A stretch of DNA of 13,324 bases from an uncultured Bacilli bacterium (GTDB lineage: Bacteria; Bacillota_I; Bacilli_A; RF39; UBA660), in NCBI GenBank assembly GCA_947630865.1, contig CANRJE010000028.1, forward strand, positions 1 through 13,324. Reading direction: 5' to 3'. This document shows, one piece after another, positions 1 to 5,382 of this stretch; the first letter of the stretch is position 1, and each line of letters begins with the position of its first letter. Below the pieces are notes generated by a model. That model saw nothing but the letters and a program-made list of their open reading frames with translations. It was not told the DNA's origin and searched no databases. The position numbers and the translations under genes are program-made.

Positions 1-73
1 GGTTGTCCTAGTTAGGTTCGAACTAACGCTCATGGAGTCAGAGTCCACTGCCTTACCACTTGGCTATAGGACA
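1..73 (-). tRNA. tRNA-Gln (anticodon CUG)
   Basis: On the minus strand the acceptor stem TGTCCTA (67-73) pairs perfectly with TAGGACA (4-10). A discriminator A and the CC of an encoded CCA follow; the last A lies just outside the window. The D-arm (AGCCAAGTGGTAAGGC), the T-arm with GTTCGAAC, and an anticodon arm of five pairs around the loop CTCTGAC are all present. That loop gives anticodon CUG, which reads CAG. The D-arm and anticodon context match bacterial glutamine tRNAs. A CUG isoacceptor is unusual in so AT-rich a genome, where nearly all Gln codons in the window are CAA. The UUG isoacceptor must be elsewhere. Confidence 0.93.
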
Positions 74-84
74 ATTACATTTAA

Positions 85-113
85 ATTATACAAGAATATT
101 TTAGAAAAATCAA
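85..113 (-). promoter_or_regulatory. sigma-A-type promoter of tRNA-Gln
   Basis: Read on the minus strand: TTGATT (108-113), a 17-base spacer, and a consensus TATAAT (85-90). Transcription would begin about five bases before the mature tRNA 5' end at 73. This is seen directly as a near-consensus match. Confidence 0.75.
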
Positions 114-179
114 CTTTCCTAATTAATTAAAATGCCTTTATTTTTTCTAACTTCTATTGTACAATAATCTCGGTGATTT

Positions 180-389
180 ATGAAAAATCTATTAATAAAA
201 CTAATTAAATTATATCAAAAAATACCAGGTGATTTTCATTTTAATTGTAAATACTATCCAAGATGTTCTGATTATGCAATAGAAGCTTTAGAAGAATATG
301 GAACTTTAAAGGGAAGTTTTCTTAGTTTAAAAAGAATATTAAAGTGTAATCCCTTTAGTAAAGGAGGATATGATCCTTTAAAAAAATAA
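180..389 (+). CDS. yidD: YidD, membrane protein insertion efficiency factor
   Basis: A 69-residue basic protein of the YidD family, thought to lie on the inner face of the membrane and help YidC/Sec insert proteins. The family pattern is clear: an N-terminal amphipathic helix (LIKLIKLYQK), then CKYYPRCSDYA with its paired cysteines, then ALEEYG, KGSFLSLKRILKCNPF and the terminal GGYDP. The length is normal for the family. The ATG has a GGTGAT ribosome site at 172-177. Unlike many genomes it is not next to rnpA or yidC but stands alone between a tRNA and a convergent transglutaminase-like gene. A TACAAT at 160-165 could be its -10, but it has no good -35 and would put the start of transcription almost on the ribosome site. 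Confidence 0.95.
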   Translation: MKNLLIKLIKLYQKIPGDFHFNCKYYPRCSDYAIEALEEYGTLKGSFLSLKRILKCNPFSKGGYDPLKK

Positions 390-411
390 CTGTCTATTCA
401 CTATAGACAGT
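389..411. terminator. bidirectional terminator between yidD and the transglutaminase-like gene
   Basis: Perfect 9-bp stem ACTGTCTAT/ATAGACAGT with a 5-base loop. It is followed by TTTTAT on the plus strand and by TTATTTTTTT on the minus strand, so it can serve both convergent genes. It begins on the last base of the yidD stop codon and contains the last codons and stop of the minus-strand gene. Confidence 0.8.
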
Positions 412-1296
412 TTTATCAAATGTATGTTCTGTTGTATCAAGTTTTAAAAGTTCTTTATGACTTATTAAGAAGAATGTATCTTCTAATGTATCAGTTCCAT
501 CTTCACTTATTGGGTCATCCCAAGTTAAATCAATATCATACCAATTATTATCAACATAAGCATAATTCCAAACATGATTAGCACTTGAAATACGATAACT
601 TTTTACTCCAAACTTTTCTAAGAATAACATCATGCTATCAGTATATCCTCCACATAAAGCATATCCTTCTATTAAAGCTCCATAAGCTGTATCTGATTTA
701 TATTTTATTATATCTCTATCACTTCTATCTTGATCATATTTTGTATTATTAATAATATAATCATGAATTGTTTTTAATTTTTCTTTTAAAGTCATATCAT
801 CAGTTATATTATTTCTTATTATTTCATCAACTTTATAGTTTAATATAATTTGCATTTCTTCTGTATAATTACGATTAATTGCAATAGTAACTTTTCCTAA
901 AGAATCAATTTCCGTTTCTAAATCTTTAAATCCATTATAAGGGTGAACAAAGTTATTAATATTAGAAATAACTGATTGATTATTTGCAATATCTTTTACA
1001 TCTGTAATACAACCTTCATAATCTTCTGGACAATAAAAAGTAAAATTACTCATACCACTGTTAATAACAGTATAATAGATATTTAAAATATCTTGTTTTT
1101 TTTCAGGACTAAAGTTATCTGTATTAGAAACATATTTAAAATCATAATCACGATAATACTCATTTTTTTCAAGTTGTGTAGGCTCATTTTTAGCACTAGA
1201 AAAGTATCGATTATAATAAGTCAATAACTCTTCTTTGTAATGAAAAGTTAAGAAAAAAACAATTACAATAATTAAAATATAAATTATTTTTTTCAT
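394..1296 (-). CDS. membrane-anchored transglutaminase-like (cysteine protease fold) protein
   Basis: 300 residues. An N-terminal basic and hydrophobic stretch (about residues 2-17, KKIIYILIIVIVFFLTF) is an uncleaved anchor or signal, so the rest is probably outside the cell. The C-terminal half is a transglutaminase-like domain with the full catalytic triad pattern: Cys215 in GYALCGGYTD, His241 in ANHVWNY, and Asp256 in WYDIDLTWDDP. The segment 'IHDYIINNTKYD' before it is also typical of bacterial secreted members. Such proteins cleave or modify peptides at the cell surface or wall; the substrate cannot be read from sequence. Residues 28-160 match nothing I recognise. A longer frame begins at a GTG (1305), but that codon lies inside the ribosome site, so ATG 1296 is chosen. 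The gene is downstream of rpsT on the same strand, with a terminator between them. Confidence 0.85.
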   Translation of the reverse strand: MKKIIYILIIVIVFFLTFHYKEELLTYYNRYFSSAKNEPTQLEKNEYYRDYDFKYVSNTDNFSPEKKQDILNIYYTVINSGMSNFTFYCPEDYEGCITDVKDIANNQSVISNINNFVHPYNGFKDLETEIDSLGKVTIAINRNYTEEMQIILNYKVDEIIRNNITDDMTLKEKLKTIHDYIINNTKYDQDRSDRDIIKYKSDTAYGALIEGYALCGGYTDSMMLFLEKFGVKSYRISSANHVWNYAYVDNNWYDIDLTWDDPISEDGTDTLEDTFFLISHKELLKLDTTEHTFDKTVYSE

Positions 1297-1299
1297 ACG

Positions 1300-1307
1300 C
1301 CTCACCT
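1300..1307 (-). promoter_or_regulatory. ribosome binding site that fixes the start of the transglutaminase-like gene
   Basis: AGGTGAGG on the minus strand, three bases from the ATG at 1296 (six if the core AGGTG is counted). The upstream GTG at 1305 is part of this site and so cannot be the start. Confidence 0.75.
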
Positions 1308-1313
1308 AATTAT

Positions 1314-1319
1314 ATTCTA
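1314..1319 (-). promoter_or_regulatory. possible extended -10 of the transglutaminase-like gene
   Basis: TGGTAGAAT on the minus strand fits an extended -10 (TGn plus TAGAAT). No good -35 is seen at the usual distance, and transcription would start at about the ribosome site, giving a very short leader. This is a weak call. Confidence 0.3.
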
Positions 1320-1342
1320 CCATAAAATATTTTAATTAATAC

Positions 1343-1374
1343 AAAAAAAATAACAAATTTTTATTATTTTGTTA
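1343..1374 (-). terminator. rpsT terminator
   Basis: On the minus strand TAACAAA, a 10-base loop, TTTGTTA, then eight T. It lies six bases beyond the rpsT stop codon and in front of the next minus-strand gene. Confidence 0.8.
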
Positions 1375-1379
1375 CTTTC

Positions 1380-1640
1380 TTACATCTGATTGACTGATTT
1401 TGTCAATCTAGATTTTAATCTTGCTGATTTATTCTTAGATACAATATTAATATTTTGTGCTTTATCAATATTTTTAATAGTAGTATTTAGAAGTTCTTGA
1501 CTTTCTTCTTTCTTACCTTCTTTAACTAATTTTTCTAATTTTTTAATAGAGTTTTTCATTCTTGAATCAACTAAAATATTTTCTTCACATTTTCTTTTAT
1601 TTGTTAAGACTCTTTTTTTAGCACTTTTAATATTTGGCAT
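1380..1640 (-). CDS. rpsT: 30S ribosomal protein S20
   Basis: 86 residues, the usual length of bS20, an early-assembly protein that binds 16S rRNA. The N-terminus MPNIKSAKKRVLTNKRKCEEN is the family signature (PNIKSAKKRV). The rest is lysine-rich and helical, ending in an SKNKSARLKSRLTK stretch like that of other S20 proteins. The ribosome site AGAGGTGA lies five bases before the ATG. A strong promoter lies upstream and a terminator follows the stop, so it is likely a single-gene transcript. The divergent gpr neighbour is the same arrangement as in Bacillus. Confidence 0.97.
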   Translation of the reverse strand: MPNIKSAKKRVLTNKRKCEENILVDSRMKNSIKKLEKLVKEGKKEESQELLNTTIKNIDKAQNINIVSKNKSARLKSRLTKSVNQM

Positions 1641-1668
1641 TATGTCACCTCTTTCTTAAAACACATAT

Positions 1669-1698
1669 ATAATAGCAAATTTATAGATAAAAAGTCAA
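1669..1698 (-). promoter_or_regulatory. rpsT promoter (sigma-A type, extended -10)
   Basis: Minus strand: TTGACT (1693-1698), an 18-base spacer ending in TGC, and TATTAT (1669-1674). The TGC directly before the hexamer makes an extended -10. The leader would be about 22 bases, including the ribosome site. Confidence 0.75.
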
Positions 1699-1706
1699 TA
1701 ATAATA

Positions 1707-1733
1707 GTATTTTTTTTAAAATAATCCATACTA
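1707..1733 (+). promoter_or_regulatory. possible sigma-G/sigma-F-type promoter of gpr
   Basis: CATACTA (1727-1733) equals the -10 of forespore sigma-G promoters in Bacillus, and gpr is known to be transcribed in the forespore there. GTATT (1707-1711) resembles a -35 but sits only 15 bases upstream, somewhat close. Transcription would begin near 1740, at the ribosome site. The -10 match is seen; its use is inference. Confidence 0.4.
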
Positions 1734-1738
1734 TATAT

Positions 1739-1744
1739 GGTGAT
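1739..1744 (+). promoter_or_regulatory. ribosome binding site that fixes the gpr start
   Basis: GGTGAT, four bases before ATG 1749. The in-frame ATG at 1737 overlaps this site and is therefore rejected. The same GGTGAT form precedes yidD and tadB. Confidence 0.7.
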
Positions 1745-1748
1745 TTTT

Positions 1749-2753
1749 ATGCATGAAGTTGATTTATCAAAATTTAATATTCGTTCTGATTTAATAATTG
1801 AAAATAATAGTAAAGATTATATTGAAAATAGTTATCAGGATAAAGATATCCTAGTAGATTATATTAAATTAGAAGAGAATAATGCTTTAAAAAAGAAAAA
1901 AGGAGATTATATTACAATTAGTTTTCAAGATATAACAGATTCAAATAATTATAAAAGAGTATTAAAAGTTTTTATTAAAGAATTAAAAAGAATTTTAGAA
2001 TTATCAAATATTAAAAAAGATGATAAATGTTTAATAATAGGACTTGGTAATAATAAGTCAACTCCTGATGCACTAGGTTATGAAACTTTAAAAAATATAA
2101 TTGTTACAAGACATATGTATTTACTTGGTGATGTTGATGATAATTATCGTAATGTTTCAATATTAGAACCTAATGTTTTAGGAAATACAGGTATAGAATC
2201 TAAAGATTTAATAATGGGAGTAGTTAAAGAGACAAAACCAGATTTTATAATAGCTATTGATTCATTAGCAGCTTTTAATATTGATAGAATCCAAAAAACT
2301 ATTCAAATAACGAATACTGGTATTCACCCTGGTTCAGGAATTGGAAATAATAGGGGAGAAATATCTAAAGAAACAATTAATATACCAGTAATTGCAATTG
2401 GTATTCCAACAGTTGTTTCTAGTGCTGTAATTGTAAACGATACTTTAAATTATTTAATGAAAAAAATAAGTTATCATAAAAATAATTTTGATAAAGATAA
2501 ACTAATTCCTAAAAATAATATTAATTATTTAAAAGAAAAAAAAGAATTAACAAAAGAAGAAAAAGAAAAACTTTTAGGTTTAGTTGGTTCTTTAAATGAA
2601 AATGAGATGAAAGAATTAATTTTTGAAGTTTTAAATCCTATTGGTTATAATTTAATTGTAACAACAAAAGAAATAGATTTTATTATAGAAAAATTAGGTA
2701 AATTATTAGGTGATGGAATAAATAGTAGTTTACATAAAAATATTAACTTTTAA
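1749..2753 (+). CDS. gpr: GPR, spore germination protease (aspartic peptidase family A25)
   Basis: 334 residues. GPR is made as a zymogen in the forespore and degrades the small acid-soluble spore proteins at germination. It aligns along its length with Bacillus GPR: FNIRSDL near the N-terminus (Bacillus 'YLIRTDLAVE'), LIIGLGNNKSTPDALG (95-110), NVLGNTGIES (142-151), KPDFIIAIDSLAA (163-175), TIQITNTGIHPGSGIGNNRG (184-203), and IPVIAIGIPTVV (212-223). The two catalytic aspartates of the family correspond to Asp107 (TPDALG) and Asp171 (IDSLA), 64 residues apart against 66 in Bacillus. Tyr replaces the usual Pro after TPDALG. The C-terminal 'NPIGYNLIVTTKEID' is also conserved. The gene diverges from rpsT as in Bacillus, but the usual downstream spoIIP and lepA are missing; an rpn gene follows instead. 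Its presence suggests that the organism forms endospores. Confidence 0.95.
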   Translation: MHEVDLSKFNIRSDLIIENNSKDYIENSYQDKDILVDYIKLEENNALKKKKGDYITISFQDITDSNNYKRVLKVFIKELKRILELSNIKKDDKCLIIGLGNNKSTPDALGYETLKNIIVTRHMYLLGDVDDNYRNVSILEPNVLGNTGIESKDLIMGVVKETKPDFIIAIDSLAAFNIDRIQKTIQITNTGIHPGSGIGNNRGEISKETINIPVIAIGIPTVVSSAVIVNDTLNYLMKKISYHKNNFDKDKLIPKNNINYLKEKKELTKEEKEKLLGLVGSLNENEMKELIFEVLNPIGYNLIVTTKEIDFIIEKLGKLLGDGINSSLHKNINF

Positions 2754-2770
2754 TAATTTTAATTAATAAT

Positions 2771-2799
2771 AAAAGAATAGGCGAGAATCCTATTCTTTT
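2771..2799. terminator. bidirectional terminator between gpr and rpn
   Basis: Perfect 11-bp stem AAAAGAATAGG/CCTATTCTTTT with a 7-base loop. The A and T runs at the stem ends serve either direction. The stem contains the stop codon (2790-2792) of the minus-strand rpn gene. Confidence 0.8.
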
Positions 2800-3089
2800 G
2801 AATTAGCAATTATTTTTTTAACTTCATCAATACTTAATCCTGAAACATCAGTTATTATATCAAGAGATACATCTTTTTTATTTAATGCAATAATCATATT
2901 ACGTTTAGTATCTTGTGTTCCATTATTATATCCTTCGTTGTGTCCACTACTATATCCTTCTTTAATACCTTCTTTAAGTCCATTACTGTATCCTTCTTTG
3001 TGACCAATACTACGAGCTTCATCACGTTCTTCTTTAATTCTTATCATGCGTTCTAAATTAGCTAAATACTCATTCATCTCATAACTCAT
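2790..3089 (-). CDS. internal, same-frame C-terminal Rpn protein (RpnS-like antitoxin)
   Basis: An ATG in the rpn frame (residue 231 of the full protein) has GGGAGG exactly five bases upstream, a better ribosome site than that of rpn itself and nearly identical to that of yebC (GGAGGATTTTATGAG). It would give a 99-residue protein starting MSYEMNEYL and containing the eight Gxxx repeats (residues 29-60) and the helical end. In characterised E. coli Rpn systems a separately translated C-terminal protein (RpnS) binds and blocks the toxic full-length nuclease, and the dimer helix carries four-residue repeats of varying number. This frame has both traits. The same site is kept in the paralogue at 13054. 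No clear internal promoter is seen: TTGAAA and TAAAAT occur upstream, but only 15 bases apart. Translation from this start is inferred. Confidence 0.6.
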   Translation of the reverse strand: MSYEMNEYLANLERMIRIKEERDEARSIGHKEGYSNGLKEGIKEGYSSGHNEGYNNGTQDTKRNMIIALNKKDVSLDIITDVSGLSIDEVKKIIANSKE

Positions 3090-3779
3090 AAAATCCTCCC
3101 GAAATTTTACACTCGTCGATAAATTTCCTAAATGTTTGGTATAAGATTTTAAACTTTTTTCACTACTTTCAATTGATTTTAATTCATCTCTTTTAGAAAT
3201 AGTTAAAAGTTTATAAAACTTGTCCTCATTTACAGTCTCATTATAACTAATATTCTCGTATTTATCAAGATTAATGTTGATTATTTTTATTAAAATTTTA
3301 TTTGGATTTGTTTCATCATAATGAAGATATTCAACATTTTTAATTTTAGTTTCCTTAGCTATTTTTTTATTCTTATGCCAATTCAAATTTACTAAAATAG
3401 CAGTACTAGCAACATCATCATAATTACTTCCTATCGTATATCTACTTAATATTACTTCAAAGGTATATAATAAATTTCTTAGATATAATCCTCCATAATT
3501 ATTATTTAATTCAATTAAAATATCTTTTCCTTCAAATTCTACTAATAAATCAACATACTTTTGCTTTTCTAAAATATGTCTTTTTGGTAATCGAATATTT
3601 TTGAAAGTTACTTTACCTTTAATTTTATCAATATCACAATCTAATATTTTAGAAACAGCCCATTCAACAGTTTCCATATTATTTTCATTAAATAAATCAT
3701 TAAAAATCAAATCATTTCTAATTTGAAGAATTTCAGTATCGTATTTTTGTTTTAAAGTTTCTAGATCTTCTTTTGTCAT
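2790..3779 (-). CDS. rpn: Rpn-family PD-(D/E)xK nuclease (full-length RpnL type)
   Basis: 329 residues, of the family 'Rpn recombination-promoting nuclease/putative transposase'. Members are DNA endonucleases that promote recombination, and some act as toxins in phage defence. The catalytic core is Asp77 (KYVDLLVEF), then Glu90-x-Asn92 (ILIELNNN) where relatives have E-x-Q, then Arg101 and Tyr104 (YLRNLLYTFE) as in Rpn. Residues about 230-329 form the variable C-terminal region: a charged helix, eight Gxxx repeats (259-290), and a helical end (NMIIALNKKDVSLDIITDVSGLS). The start at ATG 3779 has a good ribosome site; the longer frame to 3869 would run through the promoter. A second start at residue 231 is annotated separately. 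It is about as long as many family members and looks intact. A paralogue lies at 12866. Family assignment is firm; a defence role is inferred from the family. Confidence 0.82.
   Translation of the reverse strand: MTKEDLETLKQKYDTEILQIRNDLIFNDLFNENNMETVEWAVSKILDCDIDKIKGKVTFKNIRLPKRHILEKQKYVDLLVEFEGKDILIELNNNYGGLYLRNLLYTFEVILSRYTIGSNYDDVASTAILVNLNWHKNKKIAKETKIKNVEYLHYDETNPNKILIKIININLDKYENISYNETVNEDKFYKLLTISKRDELKSIESSEKSLKSYTKHLGNLSTSVKFREDFMSYEMNEYLANLERMIRIKEERDEARSIGHKEGYSNGLKEGIKEGYSSGHNEGYNNGTQDTKRNMIIALNKKDVSLDIITDVSGLSIDEVKKIIANSKE
2910..3005 (-). repeat. eight tandem 12-base units encoding GxxxGxxx
   Basis: Eight consecutive four-codon units, each beginning with Gly: GHKE, GYSN, GLKE, GIKE, GYSS, GHNE, GYNN, GTQD. 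The units are degenerate at the DNA level but never out of register. They encode a Gly-every-fourth-residue helix in the C-terminal domain. The paralogue at 12866 lacks the whole tract. Repeat number is known to vary between strains in Rpn families. Confidence 0.9.
3084..3111 (-). repeat. 28-base block identical in the two rpn genes, containing the internal ribosome site
   Basis: Positions 3084-3111 match 13049-13076 at every base, while flanking sequence differs at several sites. The block spans the internal ATG and the GGGAGG site. The Arg and Glu codons within it are CGG and GAG, rare choices in this AT-rich sequence, as expected if the bases are kept for ribosome binding and not only for the protein. 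Confidence 0.85.
3095..3100 (-). promoter_or_regulatory. internal Shine-Dalgarno site for the RpnS-like start
   Basis: GGGAGG on the minus strand, then ATTTT, then ATG (3087-3089). Spacing and sequence are close to ideal, and both lie inside the rpn coding frame. Confidence 0.65.
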
Positions 3780-3784
3780 TTCCA

Positions 3785-3792
3785 TCCTTTCT
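3785..3792 (-). promoter_or_regulatory. ribosome binding site that fixes the rpn start
   Basis: AGAAAGGA, five bases before ATG 3779. An alternative ATG at 3785, two codons upstream, overlaps this site and is rejected. Confidence 0.7.
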
Positions 3793-3812
3793 ATTAACCA
3801 GTTAATAAAAAC

Positions 3813-3841
3813 ATAATAAACGATATTTATCAAAATGTCAA
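3813..3841 (-). promoter_or_regulatory. rpn promoter (near-consensus sigma-A type)
   Basis: Minus strand: consensus TTGACA (3836-3841), a 17-base spacer, and TATTAT (3813-3818). The leader to ATG 3779 would be about 27 bases. The -35 lies inside one arm of the dyad at 3831-3862. Confidence 0.8.
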
Positions 3842-3862
3842 ATTTTGTAAATTGACATTTTG
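3831..3862. promoter_or_regulatory. probable operator: perfect 11-bp dyad over the rpn -35
   Basis: CAAAATGTCAA, ten bases, TTGACATTTTG. All 11 pairs are perfect, and the arm centres are 21 bp apart, about two helical turns. One arm covers the rpn -35 hexamer and part of the spacer, so a dimeric protein bound here would compete with RNA polymerase. The right arm carries a second TTGACA facing the other way, but no -10 follows it. No regulator is identified. Confidence 0.6.
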
Positions 3863-4064
3863 CAGTCAAAAATAAAGAAAAAATACTTTTTAATAAAAAT
3901 AAGAAAATAAAATTCCAAATTACCCTATATTTTAATAATAAATTTAACGTTTTTTATATTAAATTAAAGTAAATTTCTAAAAAAAATTTTTTTTCAAATT
4001 AAATTCCTTGTTTTTACTTGTATTTTTTCTTTAAATAGGTTATTATTTTAATAGAATAGACTAG
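3863..4064. other. very AT-rich non-coding spacer
   Basis: This 200-base stretch, together with the rpn and surface-protein promoters, fills the gap between two divergent genes (3780-4129). I see no open frame of note, no RNA gene and no terminator with a GC-containing stem. It holds A8T8 (3979-3994), a perfect palindrome within a slightly larger imperfect one, likely intrinsically bent DNA or an upstream promoter element. Short AT direct repeats follow. Confidence 0.5.
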
Positions 4065-4093
4065 TTGAAAAATACTTCGTAAAGTATTATAAT
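4065..4093 (+). promoter_or_regulatory. promoter of the surface-protein/Tad operon, with palindromic spacer
   Basis: TTGAAA (4065-4070), 17-base spacer, consensus TATAAT (4088-4093). The spacer is almost filled by an inverted repeat AATACTT-CGTA-AAGTATT (4071-4088) that ends on the -10, a natural place for a repressor. A second AT-only dyad, TTATAAT/ATTATAA (4087-4105), covers the likely start of transcription near 4100. The leader is about 30 bases with an AGGAAAGGA ribosome site. Confidence 0.75.
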
Positions 4094-4129
4094 TATATAT
4101 TATAAATAATAATAGGAAAGGATTTTAAC

Positions 4130-5302
4130 ATGGATTTAAAAAAAGAAATAGAGTTAAATAAAAAAATATTAATAGTTTTGGTTTTAATTGGTGTAATAAC
4201 ATTTAGTTTATATACATCTTATGCTTTATTTCAAGCATCAGTTAAATTAGATAATGTAGTAGAGATACATACAGCATCAGAATTACCAGGACCAACAGCA
4301 GTAAAGGTATTAAAAGAAAAGTTAGGAACCCCAACTTATATAATAGGTGTGACAAATGATAATGAATATACTACGGATGCGAATGCTGATATAAGAGAAT
4401 ATAGATTTTCTGGTTCAATTGTAAAAAATTATCTTTATTTTAATTGCGATGCAGATGTAGATGCCTCAACTGCAAGAACTAAGTGTGAATTATGGAGAAT
4501 AATAGGAATATTTAAAGATGAGAATGGCGATGAACATTTAAAAATAACAAAAGAAGGCACAATAGGAGGTTTTCCAGAAAGCTATGTAATAGGAGGAGCA
4601 ACTTATAAAATAATGTCAAGTGATGCTTCTCATGCTTATTGGAATTCATCTGATTCTCAAGGACTTAAAAATGACTGGGCAACTTCGGGGTTACAATATT
4701 GGCTAAATACAAAAAATGATGATCAAAATACTCCCGGTTATTTAAGTAAATTAAAAGGAAATACTGAAAACATGATAGCAGATATGAAATATTACTTGGG
4801 AACAGTAACTGCTGAAACAAATGGTTTAGCGTATATAAATGATACGCCTAAAGAAGCTTATGCTAATGAAAGAGATGTAGAAGAATGCGTAGAAAATACA
4901 GGTGAAAGTTATGATAAAAGTGGCTGCAAGGTGTGGAGCGGTAATAAAGCAACATGGACAGGAAAAATTGGATTAATGTATCCAAGTGATTATGGATTTA
5001 GTGCTAGTAGTGGAGATTGGGATAAATCAATGAAAGAATTCACAACTAAATCAATCAGTTGGTTGAATTCTGCCACCCATCCTTCCTATAATGAAGAATA
5101 CTTAATATCACCTTCTAGTTATAATAACAGTTATGTAACTGGTTGGAGATCTAATTATGATGTATGGGGTGTAAGTACTAAAGAGAGTATGGTGTATGTT
5201 CGTCCTTGTCTCTATCTAAAATCTGATGTAACGTTCTTAGATGGTGGAGAAGGAACAAAAACGAATCCTTATATATTAGACGCAAGTAAATATAGCAGTT
5301 GA
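4130..5302 (+). CDS. secreted surface protein A with the shared 'WRIIG...RPxLYL' module, first gene of the Tad operon
   Basis: 390 residues. Residues 11-33 form a signal sequence (KKILIVLVLIGVITFSLYTSYA) ending in SYA-LF, which resembles SipW/TasA-type precursors and ordinary signal peptidase sites, not the class III prepilin site of Flp pilins. The rest should be outside the cell. From residue 89 it shares a module with the next gene: REYRFSG, WRIIGIF, SGLQYWLNT, KYYLG, ATWTGKIGLMYPSD, VRPCLYLKS, and a final NPYIL. This resembles DUF6273-like modules of gut Firmicute surface proteins (low certainty). Cys106/Cys119 and Cys253/Cys266, each 13 apart, close two insertions absent from the paralogue and may form disulfides. 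Base composition is visibly less AT-rich than in neighbouring genes. Function unknown; a pilus subunit or adhesin is inferred from position. Confidence 0.75.
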   Translation: MDLKKEIELNKKILIVLVLIGVITFSLYTSYALFQASVKLDNVVEIHTASELPGPTAVKVLKEKLGTPTYIIGVTNDNEYTTDANADIREYRFSGSIVKNYLYFNCDADVDASTARTKCELWRIIGIFKDENGDEHLKITKEGTIGGFPESYVIGGATYKIMSSDASHAYWNSSDSQGLKNDWATSGLQYWLNTKNDDQNTPGYLSKLKGNTENMIADMKYYLGTVTAETNGLAYINDTPKEAYANERDVEECVENTGESYDKSGCKVWSGNKATWTGKIGLMYPSDYGFSASSGDWDKSMKEFTTKSISWLNSATHPSYNEEYLISPSSYNNSYVTGWRSNYDVWGVSTKESMVYVRPCLYLKSDVTFLDGGEGTKTNPYILDASKYSS

Positions 5303-5382
5303 CATTAAAATCTGATAGAATTTTGGTGTGTGCTAAGTATAAAAATGTATATCACAATTAATTAAAAAAATAGGAGGTTAAT

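Noticed and set aside
2910..3005. CRISPR-like short repeats
   Set aside because: The 12-base periodicity is in frame and encodes GxxxG; there are no spacers.
3780..3869. N-terminal extension of rpn to 3869
   Set aside because: It would run through the TTGACA/TATTAT promoter and the dyad, and it has no ribosome site; the extra residues look like translated non-coding DNA.
4130..5302. TGA read as Trp (Mycoplasma-type code)
   Set aside because: The low GC made this worth checking, but TGA ends this gene and the one at 7677, and all Trp codons are TGG.
5303..5382. Promoter or terminator between surface genes A and B
   Set aside because: TTGACA occurs at 5299-5304, but no -10 lies at a workable distance. 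The only hairpin (AAAAT/ATTTT) is five AT pairs.
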